The notes below the pieces were generated by a model, which saw only the letters and a program-made list of their open reading frames with translations, was not told the origin of the DNA and made no database searches. A stretch of 40,046 nt of DNA, from NCBI GenBank assembly GCA_050050115.1, contig JASFUX010000002.1, positions 1 to 40,046 on the forward strand, written 5' to 3'. This document shows positions 16,359 through 26,142 of the stretch, one piece after another (position 1 is the first letter of the stretch; every line of letters begins with the position of its first letter). Position numbers and translations under genes: made by a program. Origin of the DNA: JASFUX01 sp050050115 (GTDB lineage Bacteria; Pseudomonadota; Alphaproteobacteria; Caulobacterales; Maricaulaceae).

Positions 16359-16868
16359 ATGCATTGGGGTTTGTTCGGCGCGGGCGTCGGCGCGGCGCTG
16401 TTCGTTGCGACCTTCGTCGTCGCCCGGCGGGGCTGGAACCCGGTCGCGCTGACGGTGGCCTTCGGCAACTGGATGGTGGCGAGCTTCAACGCCGCCGCGC
16501 CGTTCCGCGGCGCGGTCGACCCGGACTACGTCGGCTACGCCTTCGGGCTTCTTTCCGCTGAGCGAGGGCTTTCGGTCTCGGCGCTGTCGGGCGCGATCCT
16601 GCTCGGCGCATCCGCGTCGGCCGTTTTCGCCGCCCGTCAGTCACGCGGACCCGCCATGGCGTTCGTCGCCGCCTTCGACGCGGTCGTCCTCGCCGTCGCC
16701 GCCGCGCCGGGCGTGCTCGCGGCGCTGCAGTTCCCAGGCGCCTTCACCATCCAGTTCGGCGAATATCTGACGCTGCCGCCGGCGGTCGCGGTGCCCATGT
16801 TCGTCGGCCTGATCGCTTTACCCTTCGCCCTCGGCGTCGGCTGGAGCGCGCGGCGCATTCGGGTCTGA
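16359..16868 (+). CDS. Uncharacterised membrane protein between purS and purQ
   Basis: The 169-residue product has about five hydrophobic segments: roughly 4-22, 28-45, 73-92, 98-125 and 140-160. Loops are short, and an Arg-rich end (ARRIRV) closes the protein, so it is an integral inner-membrane protein. I do not recognise the family and see no transport signature or conserved charged residue within a membrane span. GGAGG lies before ATG 16359 at good spacing, which supports translation. It is on the same strand, 89 nt after purS and 57 nt before purQ, and so is probably co-transcribed with the purine genes. A role in purine synthesis cannot be read from this. Confidence 0.75.
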   Translation: MHWGLFGAGVGAALFVATFVVARRGWNPVALTVAFGNWMVASFNAAAPFRGAVDPDYVGYAFGLLSAERGLSVSALSGAILLGASASAVFAARQSRGPAMAFVAAFDAVVLAVAAAPGVLAALQFPGAFTIQFGEYLTLPPAVAVPMFVGLIALPFALGVGWSARRIRV

Positions 16869-16925
16869 ACGCCTTCGATCGCGCCCGGACTCGCGACTCA
16901 GCGGGTTCGTTGCTACATCAGCGCC

Positions 16926-17591
16926 ATGAACGCCGCCGTCATCGTCTTCCCAGGCTCGAATTGCGACCGCGACTGCCGTGACGCGGTCGAGAAATCGACC
17001 GGCTCCGCGCCGGCGATGGTCTGGCACCGCGAGACCACGCTGCCCGAAAAGCTCGACCTGATCGTCATCCCGGGCGGCTTTTCCTACGGCGACTATCTAC
17101 GCTGCGGCGCGATCGCCGGGCGCTCGCCGATCATGACCGAGGTCGCCAAGGCGGCCGAGCGCGGCGTCGCGGTCGTGGGCATCTGCAACGGCTTTCAGGT
17201 GCTCTGCGAAACCCGCCTTCTGCCCGGCGCGCTCATTCGCAACGACCGGCTGACCTTCATCTGCCGGCCGCAGAAGCTGGAGATCGCCAACGGCAACACC
17301 CGCTTCACCGCCCGCTACGGCGACACGCGCGAGATCGAGCTGCCGGTCGCCCACCATGACGGCAACTTCCGCGCCGACGACGACACCCTCGACCGGCTCG
17401 AAGGCGAAGGCCAGGTGGTCTTTCGCTACAAGGACAATCCCAACGGCTCGGCGCGCGACATCGCCGGGATCATGAACGCCAAGGGCAACGTCCTCGGCCT
17501 CATGCCCCACCCCGACCGCGCCGCCGATGCGGTCCATGGCGGAACGGACGGAATCGCCCTCTTTCAGAGCGTGATGGAGGCTGCGGCCTGA
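16926..17591 (+). CDS. purQ: FGAM synthetase glutaminase subunit PurQ
   Basis: The 221-residue product is the class I glutamine amidotransferase that feeds ammonia to PurL. AAVIVFPGSNCDRDC (3-17) starts the fold and VIPGGFSYGDYLRCGAI is the oxyanion region. The nucleophilic Cys stands in VVGICNGFQVL (about 82-92), and the catalytic His is in LMPHPDRAAD near residue 200. The expected Glu partner position after HPDR-A is occupied by a segment ending DAVHGGTDG. ATG 16926 lacks a clear Shine-Dalgarno. It should form a complex with PurS and PurL encoded on either side. Confidence 0.96.
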   Translation: MNAAVIVFPGSNCDRDCRDAVEKSTGSAPAMVWHRETTLPEKLDLIVIPGGFSYGDYLRCGAIAGRSPIMTEVAKAAERGVAVVGICNGFQVLCETRLLPGALIRNDRLTFICRPQKLEIANGNTRFTARYGDTREIELPVAHHDGNFRADDDTLDRLEGEGQVVFRYKDNPNGSARDIAGIMNAKGNVLGLMPHPDRAADAVHGGTDGIALFQSVMEAAA

Positions 17592-17626
17592 CCAGAGCTT
17601 GAGGCCAAAGCTTGAGGAGCGCGAGG

Positions 17627-18031
17627 ATGCTTGGCGGTGCGACGATGAGCTTCGACGATGAAGTTGAGCGCCTGAAGCGCGAGCTGGCCGACGAGCGCGG
17701 CGACGATCGCGAGATGGCCGAGCGGCTCGAAGCCCTCGACCGGATGCGCGGCCAGCTTGAAGCGCGCATCGCCTCGCGACGCGTGGAGTTCCACCTCGAG
17801 GACGGGCAAGGCGCCGACGACGAGCCCTCGATCCGCGTGCTTTACGCGGCGAACTCCGACGAGCTCGGCGCGATATTCTTCGAGAACGGAGAATACGCCT
17901 TCGAAAGCGAAGACGAGGACTACTTCGCCGACGTTCCCGAGACCAAGGACCCCGAGCGCTTCGCCGGCCTGCTCTACGAATGCCTGAAGGTCGGCCTGCC
18001 GGCCTATGAGCTGGACATGGGCGAGGAGTGA
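17627..18031 (+). CDS. Small acidic protein with an N-terminal coiled coil
   Basis: The 134-residue product starts with charged helices rich in Glu, Arg and Leu (DDEVERLKRELADERGDD to about residue 45) that look like a coiled coil. The remainder is acidic (FENGEYAFESEDEDYFADVP) and ends YELDMGEE. No signal peptide or membrane segment is visible. The family is unknown to me. GAGGAG lies 7 nt before ATG 17627, so I prefer it to the in-frame ATG at 17645, although the clearest helix begins at the latter (MSFDDEV). It is 35 nt behind purQ on the same strand and probably shares its transcript. Confidence 0.65.
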   Translation: MLGGATMSFDDEVERLKRELADERGDDREMAERLEALDRMRGQLEARIASRRVEFHLEDGQGADDEPSIRVLYAANSDELGAIFFENGEYAFESEDEDYFADVPETKDPERFAGLLYECLKVGLPAYELDMGEE

Positions 18032-18113
18032 GCAGCCGGATCGTCGCGTCGCACACGGTCAAAATTGCGCCGCGGTTTGGCGGCTCTCTGGCGCTGCCGA
18101 CTTGGGGGTCGCC

Positions 18114-18791
18114 ATGAAAGTTCTCACCGTCTCCGCCGCTCTTCTTCTCGCCGCCCTTGCGTTCGGGTCGCCCGCCGCCGCCCAGCCCGGACCGACGCTC
18201 GCGGCGGAGGCGACCTTGAGCGACGGCCGACAGGTTGAGGTGATCACCTTCGGCGACGGCGGCTACCGCTTCGGGGTCGTCGACTCGCTTTTCCCGCGTT
18301 TCGCCGACGGTCTGCCCGTCTCGGCGCACGTCGACGACGTCGATCACGACGGCGCGGAGGACGTGGTCGTGCTGCTCGAACGCGGCGAGAACGGCCTTCA
18401 GCCGGCGCACGTCTGGGACGTGACGACCGAGCAGCCGTTCCTGATGCATGTGACCAGCGACACGTCTCTGCCCGATGATCCGATCGGATCGATGGAATGG
18501 GACGTCGCCCGCCGGTTCTCGATCGAGAACGGGCTCGAGGAGCTTGAAGAGCTGCGCGCCGAAGTGGCCGATGGGGAACTGGCGCCGCAAGAGCGCGACA
18601 TGATCGTTCCCAACCTCATGAACACGCTCGAGGGCGTCATGCGCCACCGTGCGGTAGCGGACGCCCGCGCCGCCTTCGAGGCCGCGCCCAGCGAAGAGGC
18701 CCGGCAGGCGCTCGAAGCGGCGCTGATCGCGCGCGAGGAATTCGCCCTGGCGCGCTCGGGCATGCTTTTTCGGGACGCCATCGAAGAGTAG
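18114..18791 (+). CDS. Exported protein of unknown function between purQ and purL
   Basis: The 225-residue product starts with a cleavable signal peptide, MKVLTVSAALLLAALAFGSP, ending near AAAQ. The mature part has a short acidic FG-GAP/calcium-loop-like segment, HVDDVDHDGAEDVVV (about 65-79), in its first half, then a helical region rich in Glu and Ala (about 140-225). I recognise no family. GGGGG lies just before ATG 18114; an earlier in-frame codon at 18006 overlaps the preceding gene and would hide the signal peptide. It is on the same strand as the purine genes with an 82-nt gap in front and 59 nt behind. An envelope protein has no obvious part in purine synthesis. Confidence 0.7.
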   Translation: MKVLTVSAALLLAALAFGSPAAAQPGPTLAAEATLSDGRQVEVITFGDGGYRFGVVDSLFPRFADGLPVSAHVDDVDHDGAEDVVVLLERGENGLQPAHVWDVTTEQPFLMHVTSDTSLPDDPIGSMEWDVARRFSIENGLEELEELRAEVADGELAPQERDMIVPNLMNTLEGVMRHRAVADARAAFEAAPSEEARQALEAALIAREEFALARSGMLFRDAIEE

Positions 18792-18850
18792 CCGTTGATA
18801 TCGACCCTCCCGGCGTCGACTTGCGCCCCGACCCGCGCTAACGAGTCGGC

Positions 18851-21190
<2,340 letters not shown>

Positions 21191-21353
21191 CGGCCCAAAA
21201 GTAACGGGCCGGCGCCTCTCAGCGCGCGGCCCGTCATGCCCCCTAGCAAGCGTATTGAAACCCAAAACCTCGCCAAATCGAGCCTGAACGTGCAGGTCGC
21301 ATGCACGCAGCGTCGCAATCGTGACGAAAGTGCAACAGCTGCCCGAATGCGAT

Positions 21354-21383
21354 GTGACTAAGTCACAGGTGTGAGCTCACACC
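21354..21383. terminator. Two adjacent palindromes between purL and the convergent YHS gene
   Basis: GTGACT-A-AGTCAC (21354-21366) is followed after 1 nt by the perfect 16-nt palindrome GGTGTGAGCTCACACC (21368-21383), which includes the stop codon of the YHS gene. They lie in the 186-nt space downstream of purL. They could form a bidirectional terminator, or be a protein-binding site. There is no T-run on either strand. Confidence 0.45.
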
Positions 21384-21946
21384 GCCGGACAGTCGCGCGG
21401 CCGACGTCCGGGAAACAAATCCCGCAGGCCCTTGTTCGGCCGCGCCGCGGGCCGCAGCTCCAGGCAATCGTCCCACGCCAGATCCGCCGCGGCGATGTTG
21501 CCGGGGATGTCGGCGTTGAAGTCGGCGTTCACGCTCGGGCTGTAGTTCAGATAGAGCACGCCCGCGTCGGTCCGCGGGTCGTAGGTCGCCGGGTCGACCA
21601 GCGTCAGCGTGCTCGGATCAACGATCGAGAAGGCTTCAGGGTCGACCGTCAGCTTCTTGTTTCGCGTCAGCGCATAGGCGCAATGCCCGTCGTAGGCCGG
21701 CGCGAAGCGCGCGGGATCGGCCGCGAACAGATCGCGGTTTTCCGCTGACGCAAAGAGGAACGTCGCACCATTGTAGGTGGCGGCGAACTCCTCGACCCCC
21801 GGCACGGCGGCGAGATCGGTATGATAGGCGACGACGTCGTAGCCGAAGTCCGCGCGGCCGTCCCGGTCGACGAACTGCTCGCCGGCGAGCGCGGGCGCGG
21901 CGGCGAAAGCCGCGAGAAAGGCGATGGGGATCAGGCGCATCTTCAT
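21377..21946 (-). CDS. Exported YHS-domain protein
   Basis: The 189-residue product starts MKMRLIPIAFLAAFAAAPAL, a cleavable signal peptide. The next part is a YHS domain: FGYDVVAYHTDLAAVPGVEE, ATYNGATFLFASAENRDLF and then FAPAYDGHCAYAL (about 35-95). YHS domains are thought to bind metal and occur beside copper and other metal proteins. The second half (VDPSTLTLVDPATYDPRTDA, then LYLNYSPSVNADF) is the usual extension of exported YHS proteins. GGAG lies 6 nt before ATG 21946. It is convergent with purL and divergent from the BolA-like gene, separated from it by 223 nt. The substrate is not known. Confidence 0.88.
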   Translation of the reverse strand: MKMRLIPIAFLAAFAAAPALAGEQFVDRDGRADFGYDVVAYHTDLAAVPGVEEFAATYNGATFLFASAENRDLFAADPARFAPAYDGHCAYALTRNKKLTVDPEAFSIVDPSTLTLVDPATYDPRTDAGVLYLNYSPSVNADFNADIPGNIAAADLAWDDCLELRPAARPNKGLRDLFPGRRPRDCPAV

Positions 21947-22169
21947 GGCGTGCTCCAATCTTGATCGTGCGCGCATCTCGCGCCATCGCGGCGGTCATTG
22001 CAAAGCACGAAGCCCGCACGCGCGCTCACGGCTGCGCGCGCGGGGGTCGCAATCGTCAAGCCGGCTGTGATCAAGGCGTGATCGATCGCCCTGAGGCGTA
22101 TTGCGGGGTTGTCTCGCACGCCGGACGCCGCCAAACCTCTGCGCGCACATCGAAACGGAAAGGCCGACC

Positions 22170-22400
22170 ATGCCCATGCCCGCCGCCGACATCGAGGCCA
22201 TGATCAAAGAGGCGCTGCCCGACGCCGAGGTCGAGATCACCGACCTCGCCGGCGACGGCGATCACTACCGCGCCCGCGTCGTCTCGGCGGCCTTCGCCGG
22301 CAAGTCGCTCGTCCAACAGCACCAGATGGTCTATGCGGCCCTCAAAGGGAAGATGGGCGGCGAGTTGCACGCCCTCGCCCTCGACACCCGCGCGCCGTAA
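22170..22400 (+). CDS. BolA family protein (short, IbaG-like)
   Basis: The 76-residue product matches the short BolA type: IEAMIKEALPDAEVEITDLA (8-27), DGDHYRARVVSAAFAGKSL and then QQHQMVYAALKGKMGGELHA (49-68), with the conserved His near the end in LHALAL. BolA proteins pair with monothiol glutaredoxins through a shared [2Fe-2S] cluster and act in iron-sulfur transfer. The CGFS glutaredoxin gene stands 970 nt downstream, with one gene between. GGAAAGG lies upstream of ATG 22170; the in-frame extension back to 22101 has no family similarity. Confidence 0.93.
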   Translation: MPMPAADIEAMIKEALPDAEVEITDLAGDGDHYRARVVSAAFAGKSLVQQHQMVYAALKGKMGGELHALALDTRAP

Positions 22401-22406
22401 AGCCCC

Positions 22407-23300
22407 ATGCCAAGAACCGTAGCCGTCGCGGGGGCCGCGGGCGCGCTTGGGCTGCGCGTCGCGCTCAGGCTGGCCCAAGCGCCCGATCCTCCGCGCGTCC
22501 TCGCGCTTTACCGCACCGAAAACCGCGAAGCGCTCGACGAACTCGTCGAGGCGGGCTGCGAGCCGATGCGCGTCGATCTCCTGGAGGTCGAGGCGGCGGC
22601 GGGGGTGCTCGCCGCGGCGGACGCCTCGATCCTGACGCCGATCCTGACCACAGCGGGACCGGCGGCGCGCGCCGCTCTGGCCGCGGGCGCGAAGCGCGTG
22701 ATCGTGTTTTCTTCGAACAACGTCGCTCTCGACCGGTCGGCGGCGGTCTACAAGCTCTTGCGCGCCGAGGAGGCGCTGCTGCGCGCCGGCGGCGGCGACT
22801 ACACGCTGATCCGCCCAACGATGATCTACGGCTATCCCGGAGATGGAAACCTGAGCCGGCTGATCGAGCTGGCGCGCCGCTCGCCGGTGATGCCGATGCC
22901 CGGCATGGGCCGGGCGTTGCAGCAGCCGATCCACGTCGACGACCTCGCCGCGCTCGCCGTCCGGCTGATCGAGCGACCCGAGACCCGGGGGCGCACCCTC
23001 GCCGCGGCCGGACCCAAGCCGGTCAGCCAGCTTGAGCTCTATCGCGCCGCCGCCCATGCGGCGGGGCGCAATCGGCTGATCCTTCCCGCGCCCGCAGCGC
23101 TTCTAGGCCCGCTCGCGCGGCTCGCGCTCGCGATGCGCGCGCCCTTCCCGCTCGGCCTTGCGCAGATCGCACGGGCCGATGTCGACAAGACCCCGGCGCT
23201 CGAAGACGCCCAGATCCCCGACGGCTGGGCGCCCCAAATCTCCCTCGAGGACGGCCTGAAGCGCCTTGCCGAGGAGATCGATCCGACGCGCAGCGCTTGA
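22407..23300 (+). CDS. NAD(P)-binding epimerase/reductase-like protein (extended SDR)
   Basis: The 297-residue product has an N-terminal Rossmann fold, TVAVAGAAGALGLRVALRLA (4-23), with the Gly-rich loop of extended or atypical short-chain dehydrogenases. VIVFSSNNVALDRSAAVYKL (about 98-117) holds Ser and Tyr-Lys-type residues, though the YxxxK spacing is not typical. TLIRPTMIYGYPGDGNL (about 134-150) and the QQPIHVDDLAALAV segment are those of nucleoside-sugar epimerase relatives, many of which have oxidoreductase or NDUFA9-like roles. The substrate cannot be told. It starts 6 nt after the BolA gene and lies 69 nt before the glutaredoxin gene, so it is almost surely co-transcribed with the iron-sulfur pair. 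Confidence 0.85.
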   Translation: MPRTVAVAGAAGALGLRVALRLAQAPDPPRVLALYRTENREALDELVEAGCEPMRVDLLEVEAAAGVLAAADASILTPILTTAGPAARAALAAGAKRVIVFSSNNVALDRSAAVYKLLRAEEALLRAGGGDYTLIRPTMIYGYPGDGNLSRLIELARRSPVMPMPGMGRALQQPIHVDDLAALAVRLIERPETRGRTLAAAGPKPVSQLELYRAAAHAAGRNRLILPAPAALLGPLARLALAMRAPFPLGLAQIARADVDKTPALEDAQIPDGWAPQISLEDGLKRLAEEIDPTRSA

Positions 23301-23369
23301 CGGGAACCGCGAGGCTCCATAGCTCAGAGCGTGCAGAGCACAGCCGTTTCGGAGCCAACGGAGGCTTCC

Positions 23370-23708
23370 ATGACCGACGCGCCCGTCGCCGACCAGATCA
23401 AGGCTGCAATCGACGACAACGACGTGATCCTTTTCATGAAGGGCACGCCGCAGTTTCCCCAGTGCGGCTTTTCCGCGAACGTCGCGCAGATCCTCGACTA
23501 TGTCGGGGTGGGCTACGCCAGCGTCGACGTGCTCTCCGATCCCGAGGTGCGCCAAGGGATCAAGGACTTCTCCAACTGGCCAACCATCCCGCAGCTCTAC
23601 GTCAAGGGCGAGTTCGTCGGCGGCTGCGACATCGTCCGGCAGATGTTCGAAGAAGGTCAGCTCAAGGGCTTCCTCGCCGAGAAGGGCGTGATCGAAGCCG
23701 AGGCTTGA
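23370..23708 (+). CDS. grxD: Monothiol glutaredoxin (CGFS type)
   Basis: The 112-residue product is a Grx4-type glutaredoxin. VILFMKGTPQFPQCGFSANV (19-38) holds the CGFS active site (Cys32), WPTIPQLYVKGEFVGGCDIV is the cis-Pro and glutathione-binding part, and the C-terminus is LKGFLAEKGV. Such proteins carry a glutathione-ligated [2Fe-2S] cluster as dimers or with BolA. GGAGG lies 5 nt before ATG 23370. It is preceded by an epimerase-like gene and then a BolA gene and followed 51 nt later by rimO, an iron-sulfur enzyme that could be a client. Confidence 0.96.
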   Translation: MTDAPVADQIKAAIDDNDVILFMKGTPQFPQCGFSANVAQILDYVGVGYASVDVLSDPEVRQGIKDFSNWPTIPQLYVKGEFVGGCDIVRQMFEEGQLKGFLAEKGVIEAEA

Positions 23709-23759
23709 GCGCCGTAAATCTGTTTGTCTTTGGCTCGCGCGCCGCTACATAGCCGGGCC

Positions 23760-25088
23760 ATGAAAAACCCCTCCGTCGGCGTCGTCTCCCTGGGCTGCCC
23801 CAAGGCGCTCGTTGATTCCGAGCGCATCCTCACGCGGCTGCGCGCCGAAGGCTATGCGGTCTCGCCGACCTATGACGGCGCGGACCTCGTGCTGGTGAAC
23901 ACCTGCGGTTTTCTCGACAGCGCCAAGGCCGAAAGCCTCGAGGCGATCGGCGAAGCGATGGCGGCGAACGGGCGGGTGATCGTCACCGGCTGCATGGGCC
24001 AGAACCCCGCCGAGATCGAAGCGGCGCACCCCGGCGTGCTCGCAGTGACCGGCCCGCATCAGTACGAAGCGGTGATGGAGGCGGTGCACGAACACCTGCC
24101 GCCTCAGCACGATCCGTTTACGGATCTCGTGCCGCCCGAAGGCGTGCGGCTGACCCCGCGCCACTACGCCTATTTGAAGATCTCCGAAGGGTGCAACAAC
24201 CGGTGCAGCTTCTGCATCATCCCGTCCCTGCGCGGCGACCTCGTCTCACGCCCGGCGAACGCGGTGCTGCGCGAGGCGGAAAAGCTGGTCGAAGCGGGAG
24301 TGAAGGAGATCCTGGTCATCTCGCAGGACACCTCGGCCTACGGCGTGGACCTCAAGTACGCAGAGTCTGCGTGGCGAGACCGCCCAGTCAAAGCCAAGTT
24401 CTACGATCTCACCAAAGCGTTGGGCGAACTCGGGGTGTGGGTGCGGCTCCACTACGTTTACCCCTATCCGCACGTCGACGAGGTCATTCCGCTGATGGCC
24501 GAGGGCAAGGTCCTCCCTTACCTCGACATTCCTTTCCAACACGCCAGCCCGAGCGTCTTGAAGGCGATGCGGCGCCCGGCGAAGCAGGACCGCATCCTCG
24601 AGCGCATCGCCAAATGGCGCGAGATCTGTTCCGACCTCGCCATCCGCTCGACCTTCATCGTCGGCTTCCCCGGCGAGACCGACGCCGACTTCGATCAGCT
24701 CCTGGAGTTCCTCGAAGAGGCCAAGATCGATCGCGCCGGCTGCTTTCAGTACGAGGACGTCGAGGGCGCAGCGTCGAACGCGCTCGGCGACGACGTCGAT
24801 CCGGAGATCAAGGAATATCGCCAGCACGCCTTCATGGAGACCCAGGCGCGCATCGCTGCGGCGCGCGGCGAAGCGATGATCGGCAAGACCATCGACGTGC
24901 TGATCGACGAAGCGGACGAAGACGGCGCGGTCGGCCGCTCGAAGGCCGACGCGCCGGAGATCGACGGCGTAGTGCGCCTGCCGGGGGCTGAAGACCTCGT
25001 GCCGGGAGACATCGTCTCGGCGCGCGTGCTCGAAGCGGACGACTATGATCTGACGGCGGCGGTCATTCCGCTCGAATGGCGATCCTGA
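23760..25088 (+). CDS. rimO: Ribosomal protein S12 methylthiotransferase RimO
   Basis: The 442-residue product has the three parts of RimO. The N-terminal UPF0004 domain carries Cys13 (GVVSLGCPKALVDSE), Cys49 (NTCGF) and Cys78 (VTGCMG). The radical-SAM domain has the cluster motif GCNNRCSFCIIPSLRG (Cys145, Cys149, Cys152), and the C-terminal TRAM-type domain is the part after about 375. RimO adds a methylthio group to an Asp of S12 using two [4Fe-4S] clusters. The SLGCPKALVDSE start separates it from the tRNA enzyme MiaB. It follows the glutaredoxin gene by 51 nt and is probably in the same operon. An in-frame start at 23724 would add a poor 12-residue extension. Confidence 0.96.
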   Translation: MKNPSVGVVSLGCPKALVDSERILTRLRAEGYAVSPTYDGADLVLVNTCGFLDSAKAESLEAIGEAMAANGRVIVTGCMGQNPAEIEAAHPGVLAVTGPHQYEAVMEAVHEHLPPQHDPFTDLVPPEGVRLTPRHYAYLKISEGCNNRCSFCIIPSLRGDLVSRPANAVLREAEKLVEAGVKEILVISQDTSAYGVDLKYAESAWRDRPVKAKFYDLTKALGELGVWVRLHYVYPYPHVDEVIPLMAEGKVLPYLDIPFQHASPSVLKAMRRPAKQDRILERIAKWREICSDLAIRSTFIVGFPGETDADFDQLLEFLEEAKIDRAGCFQYEDVEGAASNALGDDVDPEIKEYRQHAFMETQARIAAARGEAMIGKTIDVLIDEADEDGAVGRSKADAPEIDGVVRLPGAEDLVPGDIVSARVLEADDYDLTAAVIPLEWRS

Positions 25089-25160
25089 ACCCAGTCCGCG
25101 GGGCGAACGCACCCGGACGATCCACGCACGTTGCGGAAAGCGGACCGCGAAGAGGGCCGC

Positions 25161-25195
25161 CCCTCAGCGGCGTTGGGGTTCGGCGGCGCTGAGGG
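25161..25195. terminator. Hairpin between rimO and the convergent lipoprotein gene
   Basis: CCCTCAGCG (25161-25169) pairs with CGCTGAGGG (25187-25195); further inward the stem continues for 2 bp after one mismatch. It lies in the 170-nt space between two convergent genes and could serve both strands. There is no T-run. Confidence 0.5.
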
Positions 25196-25258
25196 ACGGC
25201 GAAGCGCGGACGGGAATCTGCGGGGAACCCCGCCCGCGCAATCAGCCGGCGGCGTGGC

Positions 25259-25627
25259 TCAGCCTCGCCCAATCGGGTTGGCGACCACGATCGTGGCTTC
25301 GGCGGGCACGCCGATGTCTTCACGTGAATAGAAGAGCGACGCCATGGAGGCGTCCGGAACCGTGCAGCTGTCCTCGTTCGCGCGCTCGAACGTCACCAGA
25401 TAGGAGTTGGCTCCCGCCGGTTCAGCGGTGACGTTGAAGGAACGCTCGTTCGTGCACCCGTTGGATCTGGCGCGCACGCGCAGCCCCTCCGGCTGAACGA
25501 TGACGGCGTAGAGCCGCTCAAGGCGGGCGTTCGTATAAGCCCCGTTTTCAACGGGCGTGCCGCCGTTGGTTGCGGCACAGCCGATGAGCGCGATCGAAGA
25601 CGCGGCGGCAAGGATAAGGGATTTCAT
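25259..25627 (-). CDS. Predicted lipoprotein A of a tandem paralogous pair
   Basis: The 122-residue product starts MKSLILAAASSIALIGCAAT, a lipoprotein signal with lipobox LIGC (Cys17). The mature part carries RLYAVIVQPEGLRVRARSNG, then CT, a YLVTFERANEDSCT segment, LFYSREDIGVPAEATIVVAN and GRG at the end. The adjacent gene at 25747-26106 shares RLYA, P-G, R-SNGCT, Y-V-F-R, D-C, LFYSR, PA-A-IVV-N and GR in the same order, so the two arose by duplication. The two shared Cys residues outside the lipobox could form a disulfide. I recognise no named family. A sigma-70-like promoter with a perfect palindrome lies directly upstream, which suggests tight regulation. Confidence 0.85.
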   Translation of the reverse strand: MKSLILAAASSIALIGCAATNGGTPVENGAYTNARLERLYAVIVQPEGLRVRARSNGCTNERSFNVTAEPAGANSYLVTFERANEDSCTVPDASMASLFYSREDIGVPAEATIVVANPIGRG

Positions 25628-25639
25628 GACAGCACCTCG

Positions 25640-25667
25640 CGATAAAACTAATAATTTAGTTTTATCG
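25640..25667. promoter_or_regulatory. 28-nt perfect palindromic operator upstream of lipoprotein A
   Basis: CGATAAAACTAA (25640-25651) and TTAGTTTTATCG (25656-25667) are perfect inverted repeats around a 4-nt centre, TAAT. The element is AT-rich in GC-rich DNA and covers the -10 box and the expected transcript start of lipoprotein A, ending 12 nt before the ATG. This is where a repressor dimer would block transcription. The form resembles TetR-family operators, but no such regulator is encoded in the window. Confidence 0.8.
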
Positions 25668-25689
25668 GAAATCGATGCCGCCGCGTCAA
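25661..25689 (-). promoter_or_regulatory. Promoter of lipoprotein A
   Basis: On the minus strand TTGACG (25689-25684) and GATAAA (25666-25661) are 17 nt apart. The -35 matches the consensus at five of six positions. The -10 sits inside the palindrome, so binding there would exclude RNA polymerase. The leader would be short, about 25-30 nt. Confidence 0.65.
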
Positions 25690-25746
25690 GCTACATTTGT
25701 CGCCGATTTTGCTTTTTTTGTGAAGAGGGGAATTTCCCTGTCACGT

Positions 25747-26106
25747 TCAGCGTCCGACCAGGTTGCGCACGACGATCGCCGCGTCGGCCGGGATGTCGAG
25801 TTCGCCGCGGGAGTAGAACAACTCGACGCCGTCGGGCAGATAGGCCCGGCAGCGGTCGGGCGCGATCCGATCGAAGCTCACCGCGTAACGCCCCGAGGAC
25901 AGCCGGTCGACGTCCACGTCGAAAGCGTCCTTTGTGGTGCAGCCGTTCGAAGGCGCGCGGATGTGCACCCCGTCCGGCGCGACCGAGGCCGCATAGAGCC
26001 GCTCGTCGGGGCGGCCGAAGTCGGATTCGATGACATTGTCGTCCGCGTCGATGATGACGCAGCCTGACAGAGCAACGAAGCTCGCCAGAGCAATCAGTGT
26101 ACGCAT
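25747..26106 (-). CDS. Predicted lipoprotein B of a tandem paralogous pair
   Basis: The 119-residue product starts MRTLIALASFVALSGC, a lipoprotein signal with lipobox LSGC (Cys16). The mature part is DERLYAASVAPDGVHIRAPS followed by NGCT, a YAVSFDRIAPDRCRAYLP segment and ELFYSRGELDIPADAAIVVR to a final GR. It aligns along its length with lipoprotein A, sharing both extra Cys residues, but the identity by eye is only about one third, so the duplication is old or the copies diverged under selection. ATG 26106 is where the signal starts; the longer frame to 26175 is unlikely. It lies 119 nt before lipoprotein A and has its own promoter. No function known. Confidence 0.85.
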   Translation of the reverse strand: MRTLIALASFVALSGCVIIDADDNVIESDFGRPDERLYAASVAPDGVHIRAPSNGCTTKDAFDVDVDRLSSGRYAVSFDRIAPDRCRAYLPDGVELFYSRGELDIPADAAIVVRNLVGR

Positions 26107-26142
26107 GCGGGATCCCCAGCTGCTTACAGTCCCTCGATCGCC

